Source of the DNA: an uncultured Pirellulaceae bacterium
GTDB taxonomy: Bacteria; Planctomycetota; Planctomycetia; Pirellulales; Pirellulaceae
DNA: 64,000 nucleotides
Reading direction: 5' to 3'
Assembly (NCBI GenBank): GCA_938036435.1
Contig: CALHPU010000064.1
Coordinates: 27,007-91,006 of the forward strand
The position numbers were made by a program, and so were the translations under genes. The notes below the pieces were generated by a model, which saw nothing but the letters and a program-made list of their open reading frames with translations, was not told the DNA's origin and did not search any database. Positions 6,998 to 16,169 of the stretch are shown here, in pieces; position 1 is the stretch's first letter, and each line of letters opens with the position of its first letter.

Positions 6998-9393
6998 TGA
7001 ATGATCCCGTCAATCAACCGCTACAAGATTTTTCGTTTGAGCACAGTCAATATCAGCGGCCTAATCAACCTGTGGTCTACGTGCCGCTGCCCGACGGCGA
7101 GGATGTGATTTCGCATGGACCAGAGCTCTATCAGAAGCCAGTGCCTGCGGTCGGTGATACGGCCAAGCCAGTGCTCAAGTCGCGCTCACTTCGAACGCGA
7201 CGGGGAATATTCTCGTTTGCAATGACGGCGCTTACGCTTAGTTTTCTGTTGATCGCTTTTAATTCGCCTTGGTCCAAAGAATTGATTGCTCCCGGGCCGC
7301 TCAGCTCGCCTCATGCTCAAATTTTAGGAAAGCTTGGTAGCGACCGTTGCGCGGCGTGCCACCAAGCGGCCGACCAGTCCTTTGGACAGTGGATAATGTC
7401 GGCCGTAGGTGTTCCTTCAGGTCACGCCGTTACTGGTGTCGCAGGAGATGGAGCTACTGCCCAAGGAGCGGCGACTCACCAAAGTCAATTGTGTATGAAA
7501 TGTCACGGCGAAACCCTTGACGCGGAATTTGCCTTAAACCCTCATGGTGCTTCAGTTGAATTGTTGGACCAGTTAACGAGCAAAGCCGGCGGTGGCGGTT
7601 GGGCCGATAGCGTGACACAGACTGTCGCCACGGGATTGGGAATGTCACACGGTAGTTCGATTGCCTGTAACGCTTGCCATCGCGAGCATCATGGTCATGT
7701 CAGTCTCTCGCAGTTGACCGATCAACAGTGCCAGTCCTGTCACCAGCAAACCTTTCACAGTTTTGAGGACGGTCACCCAGAGTTCTCGGTGTCTGCACAG
7801 CAGCGTCGGCAGCGTATCGCGTTTGACCATGGGTCACACTTGAACAAGCATTTTCCGGCGAACAAAACAAGTTTTGACTGTGCCCAATGCCACATTGACG
7901 ATCTGACCAACAACACCAAACTAACGGCGCCTTTTGAACAGTCTTGTGGTGCTTGCCATCAGCAACAAATCGCAGACAGCGGCGATCGCGGTTGGGCGAT
8001 ATTTTCGTTGCCGATGATCGACATGGAAGCCGTTAAACAACACGGGCTGAGCGTGGGGAACTGGCCAATGGCAGCAACCGGCGATTTTGACGGACCGCTG
8101 CCGCCGATGATGGGAGTGCTAATGTCTGCAGATTCGAAAGCACAGATTGTTCTTGATCGACTGGGAAATGATTTTGCTTTCGGAGATATTGATCCTGATG
8201 ATAAAGCTTCCGTTGCGGATGCTGTCGAGTTGGTTTGGGGTATAAAGCGTCTGTTGAAAGATCTTGCCGATGGTGGACGTGATTCCTTGCGTGAGAAAAT
8301 TAGTAGTGCGGCGGGCAAAGATATTTCTAACGAGACGCTAACGCAGATCTTGGCCGGTCTAGATCCGGCGGTTTTTTCCGCAACAGCCAAACGATGGTTG
8401 CCCGACCTGGATCGCGAGCTGGCAGATGTCGGCAATGAGAATGCTGTTTCAAGCAATGGAGTTCGACTCCGCAAGACCGAACTTGATGAATCGTTCGTAG
8501 CAATGGTACAAGGGCGTTTGGCAGCGCAGGAACTACTGGCAGAAAATCCTCTCTCTGGAGGAGGATTTGAGGCCTCTGACTTCACCGCGTCAGTTGAAAG
8601 CGAACCGGACGAAGAGGAAGAAGTAAACGGCTACGCAAGCACCCCCGTCAGACGAGAACCCCATGTGTTATCCGAGGATTCGGAGTTGCTCGTAGAGAAT
8701 CCTCTGCAGTCTGGCGTCGAATTGAGTCTGTCATTGGACGATCCATCACCCGCATCGCCAGCGAAATCCGCTATCTCTGGTTCGGCGCGAACATCTAAAA
8801 TTCCGTTGGGACTAAAAGTGCCCGACGAGATTCATATTTTCGCTCAGGCCAAACAAGTAGCCTTTCGTCCCGGTTGGTTTCGTAGTGATCGTCGTTTCGT
8901 AATTGGCTACCGACCTGCCGACCATGCTGATCCGCTTGTGAAGTCTTGGAGTGATCTAGCGGCCACCGCATCAACAGCAAGTGGGGAAGACGGCACTGCC
9001 ATGGATCGTTTCTTTGCGGCGGTAACTTCAACAAATGCAGTGGGAAGCTGTCGCTCCTGCCACACGGTCGACAAAACCGACCACGGACATTTCGAATTTC
9101 AATGGACTTCCAACCCGCGCGACGAAGGCGAAGCTCGATTTACCAAATTCGCTCATCGCCCGCATCTGATTTTGCCGCAGCTGCAAGATTGCAAGTATTG
9201 TCATCGCATGGATGATGCCAAATCGCTGGTCGGAACGTTTGATGGTTTTGAATCGATGGTCTCGTCTGAGATCAGCAGCAATTTTCACCCGTCTACCAAA
9301 GCTGATTGTGCGGCCTGTCACCGCAAGGGGCATACCGATAGCGGCTGCATGCAGTGCCACAACTATCACGTCGGTCACAAGCATAAAGATTAG
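6994..9393 (+). CDS. Membrane-anchored decaheme cytochrome c
   Basis: Ten CXXCH motifs (CAACH, CMKCH, CNACH, CQSCH, CAQCH, CGACH, CRSCH, CKYCH, CAACH, CMQCH); one N-terminal TM; ATGA overlap with the preceding gene. Confidence 0.9.
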   Translation: MMNDPVNQPLQDFSFEHSQYQRPNQPVVYVPLPDGEDVISHGPELYQKPVPAVGDTAKPVLKSRSLRTRRGIFSFAMTALTLSFLLIAFNSPWSKELIAPGPLSSPHAQILGKLGSDRCAACHQAADQSFGQWIMSAVGVPSGHAVTGVAGDGATAQGAATHQSQLCMKCHGETLDAEFALNPHGASVELLDQLTSKAGGGGWADSVTQTVATGLGMSHGSSIACNACHREHHGHVSLSQLTDQQCQSCHQQTFHSFEDGHPEFSVSAQQRRQRIAFDHGSHLNKHFPANKTSFDCAQCHIDDLTNNTKLTAPFEQSCGACHQQQIADSGDRGWAIFSLPMIDMEAVKQHGLSVGNWPMAATGDFDGPLPPMMGVLMSADSKAQIVLDRLGNDFAFGDIDPDDKASVADAVELVWGIKRLLKDLADGGRDSLREKISSAAGKDISNETLTQILAGLDPAVFSATAKRWLPDLDRELADVGNENAVSSNGVRLRKTELDESFVAMVQGRLAAQELLAENPLSGGGFEASDFTASVESEPDEEEEVNGYASTPVRREPHVLSEDSELLVENPLQSGVELSLSLDDPSPASPAKSAISGSARTSKIPLGLKVPDEIHIFAQAKQVAFRPGWFRSDRRFVIGYRPADHADPLVKSWSDLAATASTASGEDGTAMDRFFAAVTSTNAVGSCRSCHTVDKTDHGHFEFQWTSNPRDEGEARFTKFAHRPHLILPQLQDCKYCHRMDDAKSLVGTFDGFESMVSSEISSNFHPSTKADCAACHRKGHTDSGCMQCHNYHVGHKHKD

Positions 9394-10371
9394 CTACTTC
9401 TCAACGGTGGGCACGTCGAGCAGTCCTCGCCGGCTCATCCACTCGTTGAGTCGATCCGACCAACTGGTGACTGGAAGCTCGTCGACACGTCGCATTCCAT
9501 AGCCATGTCCCCCGGCGTCGTATACATGCAGTTCCGATGGCACGTTTGAATTTTTCAGCGCTCGCATCAGGACCATCGGATTGTCCAGAGGAACGTAATC
9601 GTCAAAAGCGTGTACGAGAAATGTCGGCGGAGTTTCTTTGTCTACGACTAGCCCTGCATTGAGCCGAGTTCCATCTGCGTTGGACAAACCGCCGGCATAG
9701 ATCAACATCATGAAATCCGGTTTGCACGGGCTTTTGTCGATCAAGTCGCTAGATCGATAGGTGCGTTTTTGCATCAGCCCAGTTCTAGCGGCGGCAACTG
9801 CACCGGCTGAAAATCCCAACGCCCCGATACGTTTTGGATCAAGTCCTAGCTCGTCACTGCGAGACCGCAGAAGACTTATCGCGCGCTGGGTGTCTTGAAC
9901 TGGTCCTTGCCAAGGCACCTTCAAACGGTGAGTGGGAACGCGATATTTCACCACCGCTGCGGTCACACCAATAGACTTAAACCACTTGGCGACCTCGGTA
10001 CCCTCCAAATCCCATGCCAGAATGTTGAAACCACCTCCGGGACAGATCACTACCGCAGTTCCGGTATTGAGAATCGCCTCCGGTCGATAGAGGTGTATTT
10101 CAGGTGCCGAAACATTTCCAAGCTTGATAATCCTCCGGCCACCGATCAGCGTGTCTGTTGCTTTGGTGAAATCTCTCTCGGCGCCAACGGTACGATCCTC
10201 GTCCGGAATTCCGTTTGGCCAAAGCTTGGTGACTTCTGCATCGGCATCGTGTTTTTGCGCCTGCGATAGCTCTGGTGAGGCCAGAAGTAGACTCAGCGAA
10301 ATGGCAACAGCCAACGTAAATAGCAACATGGGTAACTGAGCTAGAATCGGATTGCTGCTTTCAAATTTCAT
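9394..10371 (-). CDS. Alpha/beta hydrolase, acetyl-xylan esterase/BD-FAE-like, secreted
   Basis: AVVICPGGGFNILAWDLEGTEVAKWF, LGFSAGAVAA nucleophile elbow, C-terminal DAGGHGYG; N-terminal signal. The ORF opens at 10389. Confidence 0.8.
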   Translation of the reverse strand: MKFESSNPILAQLPMLLFTLAVAISLSLLLASPELSQAQKHDADAEVTKLWPNGIPDEDRTVGAERDFTKATDTLIGGRRIIKLGNVSAPEIHLYRPEAILNTGTAVVICPGGGFNILAWDLEGTEVAKWFKSIGVTAAVVKYRVPTHRLKVPWQGPVQDTQRAISLLRSRSDELGLDPKRIGALGFSAGAVAAARTGLMQKRTYRSSDLIDKSPCKPDFMMLIYAGGLSNADGTRLNAGLVVDKETPPTFLVHAFDDYVPLDNPMVLMRALKNSNVPSELHVYDAGGHGYGMRRVDELPVTSWSDRLNEWMSRRGLLDVPTVEK

Positions 10372-10479
10372 CCCCGCATGGTAGTTCAATTTATGTCCGG
10401 TTCTATCAAGAGGCTCAAACTCTGTGGGCGATTATACAGTTCGACGACAAGTGCATGAAAAGTTTGAGAGGTCAGATGG

Positions 10480-10560
10480 CATTTTAAAACTTGCAGTGGA
10501 CTTCGCAAGAAGTCCGACTCATCTCAGGGAACAAAGGAATTCTTGCGAATTCCATTACGA
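10480..10560. repeat. Dispersed double-hairpin intergenic element, copy 1
   Basis: GGACTTC-gcaa-GAAGTCC (10498-10515) and GGAATTC-ttgc-GAATTCC (10536-10553); aligns over about 80 bp with 26975-27060. Confidence 0.8.
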
Positions 10561-10602
10561 AAGAGTTGCAAACTTGAGTTTTTAAACCTCCTCTAAGTCG
10601 GG

Positions 10603-11280
10603 CTACGGCAATGCCTTAATATAGAGGTCTTTGAACCAAACCTTGCTAATTGGGTCGTGAGCCTGAAGTGCGATTGTGCCTTTGCCTAACACTCTTCCCG
10701 ACATTTTTTCTTCACGTTTGACATCGTCAGGTTCGACGTAGTCGGTGACGGTGTTTCCGTTGACCTTGATCAAGATATGCTTTTTTTCAACGATCACTTC
10801 GAAGTCAAACCACTGGTTGTCTTTCACTGGGGCTTCGAAGTTGTCCTTGACTGCGTAGAGGCCTGCCGTTTTTTTCGGGTCGGAATGTGTGTTGTTGACC
10901 TGCGCTTCGTAACCTGCCTCCGGCCAGCCTTTTTCTTGGTACTTGGTATGAAAGTAGATGCCCGAATTAGCTTTAGGCTCGGTCTTTACTTTGGCCTTGA
11001 AGTGGAAGTTGGTATAGGAACCATGTCCCTTTTCTCCAACGAAGAACGCATGCGCCCGTGGCCCGTTGGTAACAAGGCAACCATCTTCGACATAAACGGA
11101 ATCAACATTTTCGCTGACGTGCCAGCCTAGCAAATTCTCGCCATTGAACATTGACACAAATTCGCCGCCCGTTTTGTCTTGAGCCAACGACAGTGGAATC
11201 GCCGATAGTGCAATGACGAAGCAAGATGCAATCGACAGGATTGAGACTGGCGAAGACGAAACTGATTTTGAGACGATCAT
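10603..11280 (-). CDS. DUF1080 (3-keto-disaccharide hydrolase-like) secreted protein
   Basis: FVSMFNGENLLGWHVSE, GIYFHTKYQEKGWPEAGYEAQVNNTHSDPKKTAGLY, IALQAHDP...VWFKDLYIKAL. Confidence 0.85.
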   Translation of the reverse strand: MIVSKSVSSSPVSILSIASCFVIALSAIPLSLAQDKTGGEFVSMFNGENLLGWHVSENVDSVYVEDGCLVTNGPRAHAFFVGEKGHGSYTNFHFKAKVKTEPKANSGIYFHTKYQEKGWPEAGYEAQVNNTHSDPKKTAGLYAVKDNFEAPVKDNQWFDFEVIVEKKHILIKVNGNTVTDYVEPDDVKREEKMSGRVLGKGTIALQAHDPISKVWFKDLYIKALP

Positions 11281-11359
11281 GGCTGGAATCCTAATGAGTT
11301 GGATTAAATTGAACTTAACCATGATTGCAATGACATACGTCAGACGCAAGTTCCGGTAG

Positions 11360-13078
11360 CTATTTTAATTGATTAATCAACTCGGCCGGATGTAGACAAA
11401 AACTGAATTCGCGTGAGTTGAGGATCTGGCTGTGCCGAATCTGCTTGGATAGCGTATCTATTTCGTCAGTGATTGCTGCTTGCTTCTGCGTAAGTGAACG
11501 TTGCAATTCATGGTTTGCCGATTCGATCGCGCGTTGGCGATCCAGCGGGCTTTGCCCCCGTTCTCCGGCAATTGCCGACTGTTTAGATTCAATCAAACGT
11601 TTTGTTTCATCGCTGTCTGGCGTTATGAAAGTCTCTGGGTGAAACCGCATCTCTCTAAGTGTCTGTTTGCCAGCGGTGATGTCTGCGGGATCGATCTCAG
11701 GAAAGTTCGTCGGCAATCGGAAGGTGCTAGTGGCCGTTACATATCCTGGTGGGTCGACGCCAAAAAAATCTACGATGATTTGATCAGTCAACTGATCGTA
11801 CTTTGCACCGCCGATTCCGTGAACGAAGAGATCTGATGCCAGCAACCGCGCGAACATGGTCGTGATCAGAGCACGCGGACGGACGAAGATACCTCTGCCC
11901 GTCGCTTGGATTTGTTGGTTCTGCTCAACTAACCAGCTTGAGAGTGCTGTGGTTGAAACTGTGGCCAGTTTATCTTTAGGATTTGAAATCTCTAGATCGT
12001 TGCCAATGCGGCGAACATACATGGGTTTGCGCTGTGGCGACTGGTCTGTCCAGATCCAAAACGGTGCCTCCAGCCACTGCTTATCGCCTTCTTCAATGCG
12101 TCCCAATTCTGGGACCGGATGAGCCGAACTGCGGATGCCGTGTTTCCTTCGGTAACGCGTGATGGCCTGATTGTACGTATCCTGAAAAGTGGTCAGATTC
12201 TTGATTAAAAACCCGGCGAATTTTGCAAACGAAGAAGATCCTGCGATGCGACTGATGGGAACCTCTAATGTTCGAAGTCCATGAGCGTGTTCCAAGAGGT
12301 GCCTGCCGGCAGCGATGGAGTGCCCTAGCGTTGCAGATAGAGGCGACTGAGAGAGCAATTTCTCAGCTCTAATGACTTCAGGCCAAAGTTTTTTTATGAT
12401 CGGATTGGAAACGAATGATTCAATTGCACCGGCTGCGCGATGGCCAAAGGATTCAAAGATTTCTCGGTCGACCACGCTTTGCATCTCGAAAGGAATCGCT
12501 GGCCCGGGTGCGTCAACTGCCACCAATCCAAAGGACGCTCGACCTTCGGCCATTTTTGGGAACTTGATCGATGCACTTCCCGAAAGATCGTTGTCGACGA
12601 CCATGTTGATCGCCGTCGCCCCGGATGCCTGAGTAATTTGGTGAAGGCGAAAGTTCTTGTACCAAACGCCGGGGTGAAACAAAGTCGGCTGGTGACCACC
12701 GAAGACAATCGGTGCGGTGGCATCAAACGATTTGGCGTCGAGGCTTGCTTCGACCGGCAAGTATTGGTTGGTCCATGCTATCGCCAATCCAATTGCTTCA
12801 GTGCGAGCCAGCGTTTGAAGTTCCTTGAGTGGGAAATCTTTTGAGTCAGAGCTGGCCGACTGATGAGCTGACTCACGCACCGCTAAACTGTCGCGCAGCA
12901 AAGCAGCAACTTCTGTCTTGGCAGGGATGTCTAGACTCTGGCCATGGCGCTTCGGCGCCCGTAGTCGAACGTACGCCAAATGATCGACTTGTGTCGAAGT
13001 CTCTCGCCTAGCGTCGTCTTTATCCAACTCGTTCGCCTTTGATTTTTTCGCAGTCGTTGGGGAGTTTGGCCAGCGCAC
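11360..13078 (-). CDS. Conserved protein, distant BshC (bacillithiol cysteine-adding enzyme)-like
   Basis: GGHQPTLFHPGVWYKNFRL compared with the BshC GQQ...GPL-K motif; RPRALITTMFARLLASDLFVHGIGGAKYDQLTDQII compared with BshC RPR...GGPGE.Y; C-terminal coiled coil. True start may be TTG at 13027, overlapping the GT2 stop. Confidence 0.5.
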   Translation of the reverse strand: MRWPNSPTTAKKSKANELDKDDARRETSTQVDHLAYVRLRAPKRHGQSLDIPAKTEVAALLRDSLAVRESAHQSASSDSKDFPLKELQTLARTEAIGLAIAWTNQYLPVEASLDAKSFDATAPIVFGGHQPTLFHPGVWYKNFRLHQITQASGATAINMVVDNDLSGSASIKFPKMAEGRASFGLVAVDAPGPAIPFEMQSVVDREIFESFGHRAAGAIESFVSNPIIKKLWPEVIRAEKLLSQSPLSATLGHSIAAGRHLLEHAHGLRTLEVPISRIAGSSSFAKFAGFLIKNLTTFQDTYNQAITRYRRKHGIRSSAHPVPELGRIEEGDKQWLEAPFWIWTDQSPQRKPMYVRRIGNDLEISNPKDKLATVSTTALSSWLVEQNQQIQATGRGIFVRPRALITTMFARLLASDLFVHGIGGAKYDQLTDQIIVDFFGVDPPGYVTATSTFRLPTNFPEIDPADITAGKQTLREMRFHPETFITPDSDETKRLIESKQSAIAGERGQSPLDRQRAIESANHELQRSLTQKQAAITDEIDTLSKQIRHSQILNSREFSFCLHPAELINQLK

Positions 13079-13760
13079 GATTGATGACGTTGTAGTAGTG
13101 CTTCAAACGAGTATCACCGTCATCCAGTTGGCCACCGAACGTGCGGTTTTCGTCCAAGTAGATCAGTGGCACTGCAACTTCGACGATGGTCAGCTTTTGG
13201 CAAGCCGCTTGAACCCACAATTCCAGCGGCATCCCATAGCCGGTGTCGGTGATCTCCAACTTTTTCAGAGCTTCAGTCGAATAGGCTTTGAACCCGCAAA
13301 AAGCGTCGGTTAACTTGAGGTCCAGCGCCTTGTTAAGCGTCTTGGTGACTTCATGGTTGATACGGCGTCGCTCTTCCGGCGGTGCGGTATCGGCGTCGAA
13401 CGATTGTAGATATCGACTACCTGAAACCATGTCGGCGTTAGACTTGTAGCATGCTCTGACAAACTGACGAATCCGTTGCGGTTCATGTTGACCATCGCAA
13501 TCGATCGTCACCAGATAGTCGTAGCCATGGTCGATGGCGTACTGAAATGCAGTCATCAGTGCGGCACCGTAGCCACGGTTTTTCGGGTGCGTTTCAACAA
13601 TGATGTCGTTGCGTTTGGAGAGTAACTCGGCTGTTCCGTCGTTGGAGCCGTCATCGACAACCAACACATCGTGCGAGTACCACGTTACCTCGTCCAGTAC
13701 CTCGTTGACGGTTCCGGCTTCGTTGTACACAGGAAGTGCCGTAAGAAACTTTTTGTCCAT
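13020..13760 (-). CDS. Glycosyltransferase family 2 (dolichyl-phosphate mannosyltransferase-like)
   Basis: LPVYNEAGTVNEVLDEV, DVLVVDDGSNDGT, GYGAALMTAFQYAIDHGYDYLVTIDCDGQHEP. Confidence 0.9.
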   Translation of the reverse strand: MDKKFLTALPVYNEAGTVNEVLDEVTWYSHDVLVVDDGSNDGTAELLSKRNDIIVETHPKNRGYGAALMTAFQYAIDHGYDYLVTIDCDGQHEPQRIRQFVRACYKSNADMVSGSRYLQSFDADTAPPEERRRINHEVTKTLNKALDLKLTDAFCGFKAYSTEALKKLEITDTGYGMPLELWVQAACQKLTIVEVAVPLIYLDENRTFGGQLDDGDTRLKHYYNVINRALAKLPNDCEKIKGERVG

Positions 13761-14168
13761 AAAAATTATCCAACTTTCTTGAGGTAACAACGTCGCATGA
13801 GGATGATTAGTTTGACGTTTCGCGGCAAGGCTGGCTTACCGCGTGATGATGAGACATCGGTTATAATGCGTCTTTGAGAGGCGACCAACAGACTTTATTG
13901 TTAGTAGTCATCATATCCAAAAATGGCAAAAGCTAGTCTGTACGAAAGGTTGATTGTCGATTTTGCGGGAATCTGTTGCTTAAAGTAGTGGATTTGCCAC
14001 GAGGGACACCTTTGTAATACTCTGGCCGCTGACAGAACGCGCTAACTGTCAGCTCCGTCCCAAAGGTGGGGTAAGCATCCTGCTTGCCATTAGCAAACCG
14101 CGTAGTATTCGCAAGCTGGAAGCTTTCGCCACCGGACGGTTTCCTAATTTTTATCTTGGAATAGCTCA

Positions 14169-14954
14169 TTACTGAAACAGCTGATCAAGATATTCTAAAC
14201 TCTCGCCACATTGCTCAATAGCACCCGATTCGGCGTCGCGCTGCACCGTGAGGAATCCTTGATATCCTTTCTCTTCCAACAAGCCCAACAGCGCGGACCA
14301 GTCTACACTGCCCCGACCGAGTTGTACTTCGGAAGTTTTTCCAACCGATAAATCCTGCACCGCATCGCGTGCGCGAAAATGAGCGACATGTTCGGCGAGT
14401 GCTTTCATGGTTTCAGTAACCGGTTGTTGCCGCATTAGTAGTGCCGCTGGATCAAAATCGACCTTGAGACTGTTGAGCGGCAACTCTTCCATTAGCCCCA
14501 GCAACTTTTGGCCGTCGTCATTGTCACTTTGCGCCGCCAGCCAAGCTCCGCATTTATGTGCGTGCATGCCGATGTCAGTCAGAGCTTCGACCATTGTTTG
14601 CCGAGCGTCGGTTCCTTGTTCAGGGGTATTTCCGATTCGATTGCAGACTACGTTGCAGCCTAATTCATACGCCATACTCATTGCGGCTTTAGTGGCGTCG
14701 ATCCGGCGCTCGAGATCTTCGATGTCGCCGTAGGTGCGTCGAGTAGGAAAATGAATCGCGGCGACGGACAGATTGAGGTCGCCTAGCGTTTTTAAGAAAT
14801 GCCGGATCGCCGTGCGAGACATCGTGGCCGGGTGAAGTTGAGTCCGTGCATTAATCTCAACGCCTTCAGCACCCAGTCGTGACGCCGTGACCAGTGCCGT
14901 TTTGAGCGGTTGGCGTAGCGATTCCAGATTCAGCCCTTTCTTCAATTGCAACAT
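14169..14954 (-). CDS. Sugar phosphate isomerase/epimerase (AP endonuclease 2-like TIM barrel)
   Basis: TIM-barrel protein: GAEGVEINARTQL, SLKVDFDPAALLM, GRGSVDWSALLGLLEEKGYQGFLTVQRD. Confidence 0.8.
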   Translation of the reverse strand: MLQLKKGLNLESLRQPLKTALVTASRLGAEGVEINARTQLHPATMSRTAIRHFLKTLGDLNLSVAAIHFPTRRTYGDIEDLERRIDATKAAMSMAYELGCNVVCNRIGNTPEQGTDARQTMVEALTDIGMHAHKCGAWLAAQSDNDDGQKLLGLMEELPLNSLKVDFDPAALLMRQQPVTETMKALAEHVAHFRARDAVQDLSVGKTSEVQLGRGSVDWSALLGLLEEKGYQGFLTVQRDAESGAIEQCGESLEYLDQLFQ

Positions 14955-15021
14955 GGTATTCTTCTAGAGGCGTCGCGTTGGGTAGATGATCATGCGATAG
15001 GGCAATTCAAAACTATAGTAG

Positions 15022-15073
15022 CACGACTCTCCGAGTCGTAATGGTACGGTGAATAATGACTCGGAGAGTCGTG
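15022..15073. repeat. Nested inverted repeat CACGACTCTCCGAGTC...GACTCGGAGAGTCGTG
   Basis: 16-bp perfect inverted arms (15022-15037, 15058-15073) with a 20-bp loop; each arm is itself a small hairpin (GACTC-TCC-GAGTC). Confidence 0.9.
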
Positions 15074-15229
15074 CCACACTGTGCTACATTCACAGTTCCG
15101 ATTTTTTTGAAACGTCCTCTACCATTGTGCGCATGGAACGTGCGGAAGCCTATCCCACCTTGGCACTCCTGCTACAATCGACCAAAGTTTACCAAGAAGT
15201 TCATTTTTCTCTTTGTCATAGCCATCATC

Positions 15230-16021
15230 ATGAAAATTCAAGCAGTTTGTCAGTTCATGGAATCGTTCGCTCCTCGTCGCTTGGCCGAGGACTGGGACAA
15301 CGTTGGTTTGATCGCAGGAGATAGATTGGCAAAAGTGGAACGAGTCATGACGTGTTTGACCGTGACTCCAGAAAGCGTCGATGAAGCGATTGCGAAACAA
15401 GTGGACCTGATCGTGTCACACCATCCGTTACCGTTCCGCCCGATCAAACGATTGACAACGGACAATACGCCGTCGGAGTTGCTGTGGAAACTGGCTAGAG
15501 CCGGAGTATCGGTCTACAGTCCACATACGAGTTTTGATTCGGCAGCCGAAGGAATCAATCAAACGCTCGCAAAAAAGTTGGGGATCGACGCACCGGCTCC
15601 TCTGCAGCCGTTGATAGACGATCCCGATGAGCTTGGTTCGGGCAGAGTCGGTAAATTTTCAGATCCTGTGTCGTTGGGTGAATTGACGAAACGAGCCTGC
15701 GGCGAGCTGGAGATCGAAGGGCTGCATGTCGTTGGGGATTCCCAGAAGATGATCACCAAAGTCGCTGTCGCCTGTGGCAGCGGTGGCTCCTTTTTGGATG
15801 CTGCCAAACGAAAGGGCTGTGACGCGCTGGTCACCGGCGAGGCAACGTTCCATAACGCTTTAGATGCAAAAGCGAATTCGGTGGCTTTAATACTGGTCGG
15901 CCACTACGCCAGCGAGCGCTTTGCGGTCGAAGATCTGGCAGGTCACATCAAGGTCGAATTTGACGAGTTAGAAGTATGGGCCAGCGAAGATGAATGCGAT
16001 CCGCTGCAGTGGTTTTCTTGA
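15230..16021 (+). CDS. Nif3-like dinuclear metal centre hexameric protein
   Basis: MKIQAVCQFMESFAPRRLAEDWDNVGLIAGD; VSHHPLPFRPIKRL; YSPHTSFDSAAEGIN; GHYASERFAVEDL. ATG at 15230; the ORF opens upstream at 15056. Confidence 0.9.
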   Translation: MKIQAVCQFMESFAPRRLAEDWDNVGLIAGDRLAKVERVMTCLTVTPESVDEAIAKQVDLIVSHHPLPFRPIKRLTTDNTPSELLWKLARAGVSVYSPHTSFDSAAEGINQTLAKKLGIDAPAPLQPLIDDPDELGSGRVGKFSDPVSLGELTKRACGELEIEGLHVVGDSQKMITKVAVACGSGGSFLDAAKRKGCDALVTGEATFHNALDAKANSVALILVGHYASERFAVEDLAGHIKVEFDELEVWASEDECDPLQWFS

Positions 16022-16169
16022 GACGGCTTTTTTGGGGCCAAGAGATCTGCAACAGAGCCGTACCCCATATTATTGCGCGACGCCGATTACTATAATTGAT
16101 TCCACAAAAACTGCCGTGACAACTAAAACCGAATTCACAAGTGCTTGTTAAATAGAACAGAGGAACAAA

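Noticed and set aside
7959-8585. 208-aa minus-strand ORF
   Set aside because: Antisense to the decaheme cytochrome; Ser/Arg-rich shadow ORF without motifs.
12440-12844. 134-aa plus-strand ORF
   Set aside because: Antisense to the BshC-like gene; no motif.
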